From NCBI RefSeq assembly GCF_003012935.1, contig NZ_PUDR01000004.1:248001-312000 (forward strand): 64,000 nt of DNA. The letters are read 5' to 3'. The notes beneath the pieces are model-generated. The model was not told where the DNA came from, did no database searches, and worked only from the letters and a program-made list of their open reading frames with translations. How positions within the stretch are numbered: position 1 is the first letter of the stretch; each line of letters starts with the position of its first letter. Below, piece after piece: positions 17,704 to 25,779 of this stretch. A program made the position numbers and the translations under genes. This DNA comes from Pannonibacter carbonis (GTDB lineage Bacteria; Pseudomonadota; Alphaproteobacteria; Rhizobiales; Stappiaceae).

Positions 17704-18288
17704 ATGTTGACGCCCGCTCTCGCCCGCCAGCTCAATGCGCTCGGTCTTCTGGCAATTTCCGCCGCACTGGCGTTTGCTTATTACGACCAGTTTTTCGGCG
17801 GCGATCTGCCCTGTCCGCTCTGCCTGCTGCAGCGCGTGGCTCTGACGGCAGTCGGATTTGGACTGCTGATGAACGTGGTTCACGGGCCAAGGCCGCGCCA
17901 TTACGGATTCATGTTGCTGGCTGCCTGCTTTGGCGCTGCCGTTGCCAGCCGTCAGGTGCTGCTGCATATCGTTCCGGGAACCGGAAGCTACGGCGCACCG
18001 TTCCTGGGGCTGCATTTCTATACCTGGGCGCTTGTGCTGTTCTGCCTCGTCATCCTGGGCAGCGCGATCCTGCTGCTCATGGACCGCCAGTTCGAGCGCA
18101 CCGAAACTGCGCCTGGACGCTTTTCTGCGCTGCCCGTGCTCGGCAAGGTTGCCGTCGCAGCGATCATCGTGCTTGCGGCCGCCAACACGGTGACGACCTT
18201 TGCCGAATGCGGTCCGATTGAATGTGCGGACGACCCGACAAACTACTGGATCCTTGGCGGCGAGCCGTTGCCGGCAGCTGCCCGGTAA
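17704..18288 (+). CDS. Disulfide bond formation protein B (DsbB family)
   Basis: Inner-membrane thiol:quinone oxidoreductase that reoxidises a DsbA-type periplasmic partner. The 194-residue protein has four or five hydrophobic helices. The first active pair is CPLC in GGDLPCPLCLLQRVAL (about residues 37-40). A second periplasmic pair, CGPIEC, lies near residues 168-173 after the last predicted helix, not between helices 3 and 4 as in E. coli DsbB; this resembles the compact DsbB/DsbI-like branch. It is preceded by the DUF5993 gene with 10-nt spacing. No dsbA is in the window. Confidence 0.88.
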   Translation: MLTPALARQLNALGLLAISAALAFAYYDQFFGGDLPCPLCLLQRVALTAVGFGLLMNVVHGPRPRHYGFMLLAACFGAAVASRQVLLHIVPGTGSYGAPFLGLHFYTWALVLFCLVILGSAILLLMDRQFERTETAPGRFSALPVLGKVAVAAIIVLAAANTVTTFAECGPIECADDPTNYWILGGEPLPAAAR

Positions 18289-18314
18289 GTCCTTCGGTTG
18301 ATGAAGGTCCAAAC

Positions 18315-18353
18315 GACAAGAGACCGGAGGGATTGCCCTTCCGGCCTCTTGTC
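18315..18353. terminator. Hairpin between convergent dsbB-like and DUF1150 genes
   Basis: A long stem, GACAAGAG then CCGGAGGG, pairs with CCTTCCGG then CTCTTGTC around a short loop. Neither side is followed by a strong T-run, so it may end both convergent transcripts inefficiently or protect 3' ends. Confidence 0.55.
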
Positions 18354-18428
18354 AGAGCGGGTTACACCCATGTGGCAAATGTGCGGACCGGCGCGGTCAG
18401 GTCCACCCGGACCTGAGGCCGTACCGGC

Positions 18429-18701
18429 TCAGTGCACGCTGACCATCAGCAGTTCGGTTTCCAGGGCGTTGGCAATTGCCGCCTCGCGGCTGTCGGCGAC
18501 AACGATCGGATTGCCGTCCGCGCCAAGCAGGGCCCACAGACGCAGGCCGCGTGCCATTTCCGGTGTACCCGGAAACAGGCGGCGCAGATCGTCGGACGTA
18601 ATCTGGCGCAGATAGCCGACGTGACCGGCGCCAAGCTGGGCGAAAACTTCAGGCGAGAGTGCGCGCGAAAGGCTTGCGCGCGGATTTGCATCACGCGTCA
18701 T
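18429..18701 (-). CDS. DUF1150 family protein
   Basis: A 90-residue protein of a conserved alphaproteobacterial family of unknown function. The block LGAGHVGYLRQITSDDLRRLFP followed by LRLWALLGADGNPIVVADSREAAIANALE is typical. It lies 56 nt downstream of the hsp20 gene on the same strand, the usual genomic pairing, so it probably shares the heat-shock promoter and may act with the small chaperone. No catalytic residues or membrane segments are visible. Confidence 0.87.
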   Translation of the reverse strand: MTRDANPRASLSRALSPEVFAQLGAGHVGYLRQITSDDLRRLFPGTPEMARGLRLWALLGADGNPIVVADSREAAIANALETELLMVSVH

Positions 18702-18757
18702 AGTCGGTTTTCCTTGTTTTCTTGTCTGGCCTGGCCGGGTCGAACCGGTCAGGGGCC

Positions 18758-19186
18758 TTACTCGCCGGAGGAGATCTCGATCCGGCGGATCACCCGCTCG
18801 GGCTCGGGTCGAACCAGATCGATCGAGAGCAGACCATCCTTGAGATCCGCTCCAAGGATCTCGATCCCTTCCGCCAGCACGAAGGCTCGCTGGAACTGCC
18901 GGGCGGCGATGCCGCGGTGCAGATACTGGCGGGCCTTGTCGTCGATCTGGCGGCCACGGATGACAAGCTGGCGTTCCTCGACGGAGACGTCCAGCTGGTC
19001 GCGCGTGAAGCCGGCAACGGCCAGCGTGATGCGGATCACCTCGCCATGCGCGTCGGTTTTCGGCAGACGTTCGATGTTATAGGGCGGATAGCCGTCACTG
19101 GCGGCCTTGGATACCCGGTCCAGAACCCGCTCGATATCATCGAAGCCGAGCATGAACGGGCTAGAAAACGCTGACATTCGCGTCAT
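18758..19186 (-). CDS. Small heat shock protein, Hsp20/IbpA class
   Basis: A holdase chaperone of 142 residues that binds unfolding proteins for DnaK/ClpB refolding. The N-terminus SSPFMLGFDDIERVLDRVSK and PPYNIERL are IbpA-like; the alpha-crystallin domain spans about 38-125, and the short C-terminal tail lacks a clear I-x-I motif (IRRIEI is nearest). The ATG at 19186 is preceded by AGAGGA, whereas the frame can also start at a TTG two codons upstream. Its RBS is embedded in a ROSE-like thermometer and a sigma-32 promoter lies upstream, so expression is probably controlled at both transcription and translation by heat. Confidence 0.92.
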   Translation of the reverse strand: MTRMSAFSSPFMLGFDDIERVLDRVSKAASDGYPPYNIERLPKTDAHGEVIRITLAVAGFTRDQLDVSVEERQLVIRGRQIDDKARQYLHRGIAARQFQRAFVLAEGIEILGADLKDGLLSIDLVRPEPERVIRRIEISSGE

Positions 19187-19270
19187 CGTCAAAGTCCTCT
19201 TGAAGCGACCTTGAGACCCGGACCCTCTGAGGAGGCATCCGGACCGGGGTGCCTGTCACCCCGTACTGCT
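19187..19270 (-). promoter_or_regulatory. Predicted ROSE-type RNA thermometer in the hsp20 leader
   Basis: In the minus-strand leader, AAGGTCGCT lies a few bases 5' of AGAGGACTT, which contains the Shine-Dalgarno sequence. The two pair with one bulged G, reproducing the UYGCU-versus-AGGA hairpin that defines ROSE elements. Further stem-forming sequence upstream (CCGGTCCGG, CCTCCTCAGAGGG, CCGGG) would supply the other ROSE hairpins. The leader length (about 80 nt from the sigma-32 promoter) fits the family. At low temperature this would hide the RBS. Confidence 0.72.
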
Positions 19271-19277
19271 TGCGAAT

Positions 19278-19304
19278 ATGGCGACTGTACGACAGAGTTT
19301 CAAG
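19278..19304 (-). promoter_or_regulatory. Predicted sigma-32 (RpoH) promoter of hsp20
   Basis: Minus strand: CTTGAA (19304-19299), 15-nt spacer, CGCCATAT (from 19283), close to the CTTGAA/CCCCAT heat-shock consensus. The transcription start would lie near 19268, about 80 nt before the hsp20 start codon. Confidence 0.72.
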
Positions 19305-19347
19305 CAACCGGGCCGCGCCCGATTCCTTGCCCGAGGTTCTTTCCCCG

Positions 19348-19698
19348 ATGACCCGTTCCGAGTTCGACGCTTTCTGCGCCAGCCTGCCAGGCACCACGCA
19401 TGTCATCCAGTGGGGAGGCGCGTCTGTCTGGAAAGTTGGCGGCAAAATCTTTGCCATCTGGGGCGGGGACGACGCCAATGGCCATATCAGCTTCAAGGCC
19501 TCGGACCTGACCGGCGAGATGCTGCGCGAGCGGCCGCAGTATCAGCCCGCGCCCTATCTGGCGCGCGCGGGCTGGATGCAGCTGATCTCAAGCACCAGCG
19601 TCGAAACCGGCGAAACCGAGGCCTATGTTGCTGCAGCACATCAGCTCGTCGCGGCAAAACTGCCGAGACGGGTGAAGCTGGAACTCGGCTTCGCCTGA
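19348..19698 (+). CDS. MmcQ/YjbR family protein
   Basis: A 116-residue protein with the YjbR fold signature: FDAFCASLPGTTHVIQWGGASVWKVGGKIFAIW, then AWMQL-like GWMQLISS and the C-terminal AAHQLVAAKLPRRVKLELG. The family has a double-wing DNA-binding-like fold, but its molecular role is not settled; MmcQ members are sometimes damage-linked. The ATG at 19348 was chosen because the upstream 33 codons lack family similarity and overlap the divergent hsp20 promoter. Confidence 0.85.
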   Translation: MTRSEFDAFCASLPGTTHVIQWGGASVWKVGGKIFAIWGGDDANGHISFKASDLTGEMLRERPQYQPAPYLARAGWMQLISSTSVETGETEAYVAAAHQLVAAKLPRRVKLELGFA

Positions 19699-19742
19699 GC
19701 GATTCTGCCGGCAGGCCGCAGTGGCAAGTGTGCCAGAGGCTG

Positions 19743-19991
19743 TCAGCGGGGTGCCGGCGCCGGCTGTGTCAGGACCGGCAGCGGCGTCTTGACGTCGCTT
19801 GTGGCGATGGACATGCCAGTCTGTTTTGGGTTCACCGAAGTGCTGCCCGGCAGTGGCGTCTGAGCCACCGACATGCTGGTGGGAGCCTTGACGGACTTCA
19901 TGTGACCGCAAGCCTGCGCGGCACCGGCAAGGGCCAGACTGCCGGCGAGGCCGAGAGCCAGAACGGTTGCGGACGTTTTCAGAGCGTGCAT
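19743..19991 (-). CDS. Small secreted protein, unknown function
   Basis: An 82-residue protein. The ATG at 19991 has GGAGGACATCGC directly upstream and starts a clear Sec signal peptide (MHALKTSATVLALGLAGSLALAGAAQA). The mature part, of about 55 residues, begins CGHMKSVKAPTS and is rich in Ser, Thr, Pro and Gln, with two similar TPLP motifs (AQTPLPGST, KTPLPVLT) and no further Cys. It looks unstructured. No domain is recognised; a periplasmic or surface role is likely only because of the leader. Confidence 0.65.
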   Translation of the reverse strand: MHALKTSATVLALGLAGSLALAGAAQACGHMKSVKAPTSMSVAQTPLPGSTSVNPKQTGMSIATSDVKTPLPVLTQPAPAPR

Positions 19992-20090
19992 GCGATGTCC
20001 TCCTGCGCAAGGGTCACGATCGACCCGATGACGCAGGGTAACGCATGTGGCCACGCCGGCAAGCGGCGTGTCATCACAAATCGGTGCTGA

Positions 20091-20546
20091 TTATCGCCTG
20101 GCCCGACTGAGGATGTGGCTGGTCACGACTTCCTGGCGCGTGGGATCATGCGGCATGGCCGTGACATAGGCCTCAACCTGATCGCCGAAAGCGCGAATAT
20201 CGATGATGCGCGCGCCATAGAAGCCCAGCAGCCGCACATTGACGCCGCCGCCCGGACGCAGGGTCGCTTCGGTCCAGCCCCATTTGCAGTCACTCGGACT
20301 GCAGCGCATGAACGCCCGGGCACGGATCACGACCTTGTCGTCGACGCAGCGGCTTTCCACTTCGAGCCGCGTCAGTTCCTGCCGCTTGGCCTTGCGGTCG
20401 ACCCAGATGCCATCCTCGGGCAGCGGACAGTAGATGCGCCCTGCGGATTGTGCCAGGGCCACGTTTCCACCCCACAGCATGACGCCGCCAGCAACCAGGC
20501 AGACGGCAAGGGCGGCAGTCACGGCATAGTTGACCAGCGGTGTCAT
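20091..20546 (-). CDS. Exported or membrane-anchored protein, unknown function
   Basis: A 151-residue protein with an N-terminal hydrophobic stretch (YAVTAALAVCLVAGGVMLWGG) ending near VALAQSAG, so it is either cleaved or anchored. The mature part contains CPLPEDGIWVDRKAK, SRCVDDKVVIRARAFMRCSPSDCKWGW and VRLLGFYGARIIDIRAF. Four cysteines could form two disulfides. I do not recognise the family. The second ATG (20546) is chosen because GGGAGA lies seven nt before it, too close to the first ATG. A CtrA-like box lies 38 nt upstream. Confidence 0.65.
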   Translation of the reverse strand: MTPLVNYAVTAALAVCLVAGGVMLWGGNVALAQSAGRIYCPLPEDGIWVDRKAKRQELTRLEVESRCVDDKVVIRARAFMRCSPSDCKWGWTEATLRPGGGVNVRLLGFYGARIIDIRAFGDQVEAYVTAMPHDPTRQEVVTSHILSRARR

Positions 20547-20583
20547 AGGCATTCTCCCATGACCAGACGCTAGCGCCCGGCGA

Positions 20584-20598
20584 TTAACCTGCCGTTAA
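20584..20598. promoter_or_regulatory. Full CtrA-type box (TTAA-N7-TTAA)
   Basis: TTAA at 20584-20587 and TTAA at 20595-20598 are separated by exactly seven bases, the arrangement bound by the cell-cycle regulator CtrA. The box overlaps the expected -35 region of the unknown exported protein gene starting at 20546. TTAA is rare in this GC-rich sequence, which makes chance occurrence less likely. Confidence 0.5.
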
Positions 20599-20622
20599 TT
20601 CTCAGCACAGCGCTTCCCATGC

Positions 20623-20651
20623 AAAAACCCCCGGAACCGGTCGGTCCGAGG
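20623..20651 (-). terminator. Rho-independent terminator of rpsU
   Basis: Minus-strand stem CCCTCGGACC against GGTTCCGGGGG with a short loop, followed by TTTTTG, about 30 nt after the rpsU stop codon. Confidence 0.75.
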
Positions 20652-20681
20652 GCATTGCAGAAATCACAAGACCTGGAGGGC

Positions 20682-20912
20682 TCAGCGCGCCTTGCGCTTG
20701 GGAGCCGCGATCAGGCCTTCGCGCTGTGCGAGCTTACGAGCGGCCTTGCGGGCACGGCGGACGGCTTCAGCCTTTTCACGCACACGCTTCTCAGACGGCT
20801 TCTCGAAAGAGCGGCGCGCCTTCATCTCGCGCAGCACGCCCTCACGCTGGAGCTTCTTCTTCAGGACGCGGAGCGCCTGCTCGATGTTGTTGTCACGAAC
20901 GAGAACCTGCAA
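20682..20912 (-). CDS. rpsU: 30S ribosomal protein S21
   Basis: A small basic ribosomal subunit protein of 76 residues ([20 protein letters not shown], then [20 protein letters not shown], with an Ala/Arg-rich tail). The tail is longer than in enterobacterial S21, as is usual in alphaproteobacteria. The conserved N-terminus requires a TTG start codon at 20912, with CAGGAT six nt upstream; no in-frame ATG fits. TTG may limit its expression. It sits downstream of csp on the same strand, after the csp terminator. Confidence 0.94.
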   Translation of the reverse strand: MQVLVRDNNIEQALRVLKKKLQREGVLREMKARRSFEKPSEKRVREKAEAVRRARKAARKLAQREGLIAAPKRKAR

Positions 20913-21041
20913 GGTAAATCCTGACGTTGGCCCGGTCGAAACTGCCTTGGAGGCGACCGGGGGAGTTGAGTACAAGCGCCATACGGCACGAAAGGTGGCG
21001 CAACCTAGCAGGTTTCTGGGAAATTGCACCCCCCTGCGGCG

Positions 21042-21073
21042 AAAAAATTTAGGCCCCGGACAGGTCCGGGGCC
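21042..21073 (-). terminator. Rho-independent terminator of the csp gene
   Basis: A perfect 10-bp stem (GGCCCCGGAC / GTCCGGGGCC) with a 2-nt loop, followed on the minus strand by TAAATTTTTT. It separates csp from rpsU. Confidence 0.82.
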
Positions 21074-21154
21074 CGAGCGTCGAAGAGGCGGCTCACTCGC
21101 CTGTCCGGCCTGGCCGGATCAGGGCGATGGCGCTCTCAAAGCGCTGAATTCAGC

Positions 21155-21361
21155 TCAGAGAAGCTGCAGGTTTGCAGCAGCGCTGCGGCCCTGACGGTCG
21201 GTTTCCAGCTCGAAGCTGACCTTCTGACCTTCGCCGAGGTGGCTGAGGCCCGAACGCTCGACAGCGCTGATGTGAACGAAGACATCGCGGCTGCCGTCTT
21301 CCGGCTGGATGAAGCCAAAGCCCTTCTGGCCGTTGAAGAACTTTACGGTTCCGGTTTTCAT
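21155..21361 (-). CDS. Cold shock protein, CspA family
   Basis: A single cold-shock (OB-fold) domain protein of 68 residues that binds single-stranded RNA and DNA. The RNP1 motif appears as GQKGFGFIQPEDG and RNP2 as DVFVHISAV; HLGEGQKVSFELE completes the fold. The ATG at 21361 has AAGG upstream. The frame is open for 87 further codons upstream but without conserved sequence; a long untranslated leader is common for csp genes. A strong terminator follows. Confidence 0.93.
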   Translation of the reverse strand: MKTGTVKFFNGQKGFGFIQPEDGSRDVFVHISAVERSGLSHLGEGQKVSFELETDRQGRSAAANLQLL

Positions 21362-21673
21362 GTGCAGTACCTTGATATAGAGTTTCGACGCCCGGATCCG
21401 AATGATCAAGGCGGTCGTGTATCGCAGATTTTTGGAAGAGAGATTGGCGGGTCGATATCGTTGACACCGCGAGAAGCCAAGCCTGGCCCAAAAAGTCGAT
21501 AGCTTCCATATACAGCAGAATGCCGTCTGCGCCAACACCGAATCTGCACAATCGTCATGGAGCGGCTGGAGGCGGCGCTCAAGGCGCACGGCCCCCGGAT
21601 GTCTCGCGGTACAAAAACGCATCGATTCAGCCCATTGCGAGTGAACGGCTGCTCCGCCGCTGCAGGACCTTTC

Positions 21674-22645
21674 CTAGGCCTGCTCGCCCCGTGCCCGGGG
21701 ATGCGCCTTGTCATAGGCCAGCAGAAGCCGCGCGGCGTCGACTTCCGTGTAGATCTGCGTGGTTGAAAGACTGGCGTGCCCCAGCAGTTCCTGGATCGAA
21801 CGCAAGTCCCCGCCGCTCGCCAGAAGATGCGTGGCAAAGGAGTGACGCAGGGCATGGGGTGTCGCACTGTCAGGCAAGCCCAGAGCGCCGCGCAGTTTCT
21901 CGACCGCCATCTGGACCAGACGCGGGCTGAGCGGCCCGCCACGCACGCCGACAAACAGCGGCCCGTCGGGTTCCAACTGGTAGGGACACAGCCGAAGATA
22001 GGCGGCGATCGCTTCGCCAACCGCCGGCAGCAAGGGCACGATGCGCTCCTTGCCGCCCTTGCCGACAATGCGCAAGCTGCGCGTGGTGGGCAAAGGTGCA
22101 CTGCGCAAGGTCAGCGACAGGGCTTCTGAAATGCGCAGGCCGCAGCCATAAAGCAGCGTCAGAACGGCTGCATTGCGCGCTTCGATCCAGGGCGCAGCCT
22201 CCAGGGCCAGATCACCGGAGGTCACGGCCCTCGCATCCACTACCGACAGCGGCTTCGGTAGCGAACGTGGCTGGCGCGGCGGCCGCACCGCACCGGCTGC
22301 AGCCGCATTGACCTCGCCGCGCCGCTCCAGAAAGCCGAGGAAGGAGCGGATGCCGGCCAGCCCGCGCGCCAGCGAGCGACTGCCGACCCCGGCGTTCCGC
22401 CGACGGGCCAGAAACGCGCGAAAGTCCGAAGGAGCGAGACTTCGGATTTCTTCGACACCCGGCGCACCGCCGAGATGCAGTGCCAAAAACTGCAGGAACT
22501 GCGTCACATCGCGCTCATAGGCAACCAGGGTCTTGTCGGCCAGACGCCGTTCATCGCCAAGGTGATCGAGCCAAGCGGTGACACGGCGCATCAGCTCCGG
22601 CGTCGCATGGACAAGCAGGGAATCGGACGAGGGTACGTTGGACAT
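21674..22645 (-). CDS. xerC: Tyrosine recombinase XerC
   Basis: Chromosome-dimer resolution recombinase acting at dif with XerD and FtsK; 323 residues. The N-terminal SAM-like core-binding domain (about 15-110, ending SLARGLAGIRSFLGFLERRG) precedes the catalytic domain. All catalytic residues are visible: Arg in GCGLRISEAL, Lys in VGKGGKERIVPL, HALRHSFATHL, LGHASLSTTQIYT with the nucleophilic Tyr. The length and N-terminus (start ATG 22645) match housekeeping XerC, and there is no att site or phage gene nearby, so this is not a mobile integrase. Confidence 0.92.
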   Translation of the reverse strand: MSNVPSSDSLLVHATPELMRRVTAWLDHLGDERRLADKTLVAYERDVTQFLQFLALHLGGAPGVEEIRSLAPSDFRAFLARRRNAGVGSRSLARGLAGIRSFLGFLERRGEVNAAAAGAVRPPRQPRSLPKPLSVVDARAVTSGDLALEAAPWIEARNAAVLTLLYGCGLRISEALSLTLRSAPLPTTRSLRIVGKGGKERIVPLLPAVGEAIAAYLRLCPYQLEPDGPLFVGVRGGPLSPRLVQMAVEKLRGALGLPDSATPHALRHSFATHLLASGGDLRSIQELLGHASLSTTQIYTEVDAARLLLAYDKAHPRARGEQA

Positions 22646-22710
22646 GCTGCAATCTATACCAGATGTGGCTGGCGGTGCAGGTCCACCGGCACCGCCAGCC
22701 ATCGCAGGGC

Positions 22711-22749
22711 AAAAGAAACCCCGGCGCGCGCGAAGGGTCGCGGCCGGGG
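22711..22749 (-). terminator. Rho-independent terminator of the ugpC copy 1 operon
   Basis: CCCCGGC and CGCG pair with CGCG and GCCGGGG, followed on the minus strand by TTTCTTTT. The same terminator occurs behind ugpC copy 2 and marks the end of the long inverted repeat. Confidence 0.82.
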
Positions 22750-22809
22750 CTGGGGGAAGTGCCTGGTTTGTGGTTCTGATGTGCGGTTCTGGCGTCCGTC
22801 TTCCTGTCT

Positions 22810-23940
22810 TCAGCGCGGGATGCGTTTGCCTGTAGCCTTGTCGAAGGGGTGGATGCGGTCGGTGGGGGCGGTGAAGGAGAGGACTTCGCCGGGCTGGTGG
22901 CGGGCGGCGGCGGGGACGCGGATGACCACATGCGGGGCCGCGCTGTTTGCCACTGTGCCGGTTGCCGCACTGTCACCGCCGATGGTCGCATAGAGGTAGC
23001 TCTCTGCGCCGACCGGTTCGAGCACGGTGGTGGTGACGGTGAGGCTGAGGTCGCCGGGGCCGGCGGGCCGCTCGCTGGCCGGCACGAAGTGCTCGGGCCG
23101 CACGCCCAGCGTATAGCCTGCCCCGTTGGCAAGGTCCGGACCGGCGAGGCCGCTGCCCCCTGCTGCCGTTTCGCTGTCGAGGGTTGCGCGGCCATCCCGC
23201 ACGCTGACCGGGATCAGGTTCATGGCCGGCGAGCCGATGAAGGAGGCAACGAAGGTGGAGGCGGGCTGTTCATAGACCGAGATCGGATCGCCGATCTGCT
23301 CGATGGCCCCGCCATTGAGCACGACGAGCCGGTCGGCCAGCGTCATGGCCTCGAGCTGGTCATGGGTGACATAGACCGAGGTGGTGCCGAGGCTCTTCTG
23401 CAGGCGCTTGATCTCGACGCGCATCTGCACACGCAGCTTGGCATCGAGGTTGGAGAGTGGCTCGTCGAAGAGGAAGGCGGCCGGCTCGCGCACGATGGCG
23501 CGGCCCATGGCCACGCGCTGGCGCTGGCCGCCGGAGAGGGCCTTGGGCTTGCGCTCGAGGAAGGCACCGATCTCGAGGATGCGGGCCGCTTCCTTCACGC
23601 GGCGGTCGATCTCGTCCTTGGGCACGCCGCGATTGCGCAGGCCATAGGCGAGGTTGTTGTAGACGCTCATGTGCGGATAGAGCGCGTAGTTCTGGAACAC
23701 CATGGCGATGTCGCGGTCGGCCGGATCGATCCGGTTGACGACCCGGTCGCCGATGCTGATCGTGCCCGAGGAAATCTCCTCGAGCCCGGCAATCATGCGC
23801 AAGAGCGTGGACTTGCCGCAGCCCGACGGACCCACCAGCACGATGAACTCGCCATCGGCGATGTCCATCGACACACCCTTCACCGCCTCAACACCGCCAG
23901 CATAGATCTTGCGGACTTCCTCTAGACTGATCGTCGCCAT
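22810..23940 (-). CDS. ugpC: Ugp-type ABC transporter ATP-binding protein, copy 1
   Basis: ATPase of the MalK/UgpC (CUT1) class, 376 residues, that energises the importer from the cytoplasmic side. Walker [20 protein letters not shown] (about 37), Q-loop, signature [18 protein letters not shown] (about 134), Walker [16 protein letters not shown] and the switch His ([15 protein letters not shown]) are all present. A C-terminal TOBE-type regulatory domain follows ([11 protein letters not shown]). It is the last gene of the ugpBAEC operon, one nt behind ugpE. The other copy at 30798 is almost identical over the first 250 residues, then differs in scattered positions. Confidence 0.93.
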   Translation of the reverse strand: MATISLEEVRKIYAGGVEAVKGVSMDIADGEFIVLVGPSGCGKSTLLRMIAGLEEISSGTISIGDRVVNRIDPADRDIAMVFQNYALYPHMSVYNNLAYGLRNRGVPKDEIDRRVKEAARILEIGAFLERKPKALSGGQRQRVAMGRAIVREPAAFLFDEPLSNLDAKLRVQMRVEIKRLQKSLGTTSVYVTHDQLEAMTLADRLVVLNGGAIEQIGDPISVYEQPASTFVASFIGSPAMNLIPVSVRDGRATLDSETAAGGSGLAGPDLANGAGYTLGVRPEHFVPASERPAGPGDLSLTVTTTVLEPVGAESYLYATIGGDSAATGTVANSAAPHVVIRVPAAARHQPGEVLSFTAPTDRIHPFDKATGKRIPR

Positions 23941-23941
23941 T

Positions 23942-24790
23942 TTACTTTTCCGTCTCCACAAGACCTTTGACGAAGAGCTTCTGCATCACGATGATGACAA
24001 GCACGGGCGGCAGCATTGATAGGACGGCTGCGGCCATCACGTAGTTCCAGTAGGGCAGGCCATCGGCCACATCGGCCATGCGCTTGATCGCCATGACGAT
24101 CGTGTAGTAGCCCGTCTCGGTGGTCACCAGCATGGGCCAGAGATACTGGTTCCAGCCGTAGATGAAGAGGATCACGAAGAGCGCGGCGATGTTGGTCTGC
24201 GACAGCGGCAGCAGAATGTCGCGGAAGAACTTCATCGGTCCCGCACCATCGACCCGGGCCGCTTCCAGAAGCTCGTCAGGAACCGTCAGGAAGAACTGGC
24301 GGAACAGGAAGGTTGCCGTCGCGGAGGCGATCAGCGGCACTGTCAGTCCGAGATAACTGTTCAGCATGCCGAGGTCGGCCACGACCTTGAAGGTCGGCAG
24401 GATGCGCACTTCCACGGGCAGCATCAGGGTGACGAAGATCATCCAGAAGAAGAACTGGCGGAACGGGAAGCGAAAATAGACGATCGCGAAGGCCGACAGG
24501 ATCGAGATCGCGATCTTGCCGGTGGCGATGATCAGCGCCATCACCAGCGAATTGAGCATCATCGGCCCAAGCGGCGGCGCGCCGGAGGTGCTGGCCCCGG
24601 TGGTCAGCAGGTCCCAGTAGGTCTGGAAGGCATGCGGGCCGGGAACCAGCGGGATCAGGCCCGACATGAACTCATCCGGCGCCCGAGTCGAGGCGATCAG
24701 CGCAACATAGACCGGAAACGCGACGACAATGACGCCGAGGATCAGGACCAGATGCGCAAGGGCAGTGAGCCAGGGTTTGTTTTCGACCAT
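23942..24790 (-). CDS. ugpE: Ugp-type ABC transporter permease UgpE, copy 1
   Basis: Inner-membrane permease of 282 residues with six predicted helices. The EAA loop that contacts the ATPase is [21 protein letters not shown] (about 195-215), and [21 protein letters not shown] is typical of UgpE. It forms the translocation pore with UgpA for glycerol-3-phosphate or glycerophosphodiester uptake. The start at 24790 lies 12 nt behind the ugpA stop. It is clearly diverged from its counterpart at 29946, in contrast to the ugpC genes. Confidence 0.92.
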   Translation of the reverse strand: MVENKPWLTALAHLVLILGVIVVAFPVYVALIASTRAPDEFMSGLIPLVPGPHAFQTYWDLLTTGASTSGAPPLGPMMLNSLVMALIIATGKIAISILSAFAIVYFRFPFRQFFFWMIFVTLMLPVEVRILPTFKVVADLGMLNSYLGLTVPLIASATATFLFRQFFLTVPDELLEAARVDGAGPMKFFRDILLPLSQTNIAALFVILFIYGWNQYLWPMLVTTETGYYTIVMAIKRMADVADGLPYWNYVMAAAVLSMLPPVLVIIVMQKLFVKGLVETEK

Positions 24791-24802
24791 GACGGACTTG
24801 TC

Positions 24803-25687
24803 CTAGTAAGCCACGCGCCGCTCGACATAGCGGAACTGGACGAAGGTGAGCAGGATCACGATGCCCATCAGGATGACGGACTGTGCAGCGGACGAGCCAA
24901 GGTTCAGACCGATGAAGCCATCGGAGTAGACCTTGTAGACCAGGATGTTGGTCGACTGGGCCGGACCACCCTCGGTTGTGGCGTGGATAATGCCGAACGT
25001 GTCGAACATGGCGTAGACGACGTTGACGACCATCAGGAAGAACGAAGTGGGCGACAGGAGCGGCAGCGTGATCGTGAAGAAGCGTTTGAACGGGCCGGCG
25101 CCGTCAATTGCAGCAGCTTCGCGCAGCGACAACGGGATCGACTGCAGCCCGGCGAGGAAGAAGATGAAATTGTAGGAAATCTGCTTCCAGCTGGCGGCGA
25201 TGACGACCAGGATCATCGCATCAGTGCTGTCCAGGGCATGGTTCCACTTGTAGCCAAGCATATCCATCACGAACGGCAGGATGCCGATGGTCGGGTTGAA
25301 CAGGAACCACCACAGCACACCTGCAATAGCCGGGGCGACGGCGTAAGGCCAAAGCAGCAGCGTCGTGTATCCGCTTGCGCCCTTGATCAACCGGTCGACG
25401 CAGACCGCAAGCAACAGGGCCAGGCCGAGCGAAAGCGCCGCGACGCAGATCGAGAAGACAAGAGTGACCTGCAGCGAGTTCAGGTAATTCGGGTCGTTGA
25501 GCAGTGCGGTATAGTTGGCAAGGCCGACAAATGTCGTTTTGAAGCCAAAGGCGTCCTCGCGCAGGAACGACTGCCAGACGGCCTGGCCTGCAGGCCAGAA
25601 AAAGAAGATGCCCGTGATTGCGAGCTGGGGTGCCAGCAGGAAATACGGCAGAACCTTGTTAGGGAAGATCGTGCGTTTGGTTTGCAT
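24803..25687 (-). CDS. ugpA: Ugp-type ABC transporter permease UgpA, copy 1
   Basis: Permease of 294 residues with six helices and the EAA motif [21 protein letters not shown] (about 207-227). [22 protein letters not shown] is the characteristic UgpA first helix. The ATG at 25687 ([12 protein letters not shown]) is preferred over an upstream in-frame ATG because the intervening sequence is part of a stem-loop. It pairs with UgpE in the importer. A hairpin at 25721-25759 separates it from ugpB. Confidence 0.92.
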   Translation of the reverse strand: MQTKRTIFPNKVLPYFLLAPQLAITGIFFFWPAGQAVWQSFLREDAFGFKTTFVGLANYTALLNDPNYLNSLQVTLVFSICVAALSLGLALLLAVCVDRLIKGASGYTTLLLWPYAVAPAIAGVLWWFLFNPTIGILPFVMDMLGYKWNHALDSTDAMILVVIAASWKQISYNFIFFLAGLQSIPLSLREAAAIDGAGPFKRFFTITLPLLSPTSFFLMVVNVVYAMFDTFGIIHATTEGGPAQSTNILVYKVYSDGFIGLNLGSSAAQSVILMGIVILLTFVQFRYVERRVAY

Positions 25688-25720
25688 CAGGGACACCTGC
25701 TGGCGCAACGGACATAAAGA

Positions 25721-25759
25721 CCCACGCCCCGGAGGCCAGAATGGCAACCGGGACGCGGG
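25721..25759 (-). other. Intercistronic stem-loop between ugpB1 and ugpA1
   Basis: A 12-bp stem with G-U pairs (CCCGCGTCCCGG / CCGGGGCGTGGG on the minus strand) lies between the binding-protein and permease genes and is not followed by a T-run. Such structures often protect the abundant binding-protein message from 3' decay. Operon 2 has one at the equivalent place. Confidence 0.65.
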
Positions 25760-25779
25760 CGATTTGGATCCGGGAAGGA

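Larger units (their letters stand above)
22711..23940 (-). repeat. Long inverted repeat, copy 1 (ugpC plus terminator)
   Basis: About 1.23 kb, beginning exactly at the ugpC ATG and ending after the TTTCTTTT of the terminator, nearly identical to 30798-32030 in the opposite orientation. Sequence identity stops abruptly at both ends. Differences cluster in the last third of the coding region. No IS ends, target duplications or transposase are visible, so a duplication kept similar by gene conversion is more likely than transposition. Confidence 0.9.

Noticed and set aside
21674-22645. Tyrosine recombinase as a phage or island integrase
   Set aside because: Sequence layout and length are those of housekeeping XerC, with no att repeats, tRNA target or phage genes nearby.
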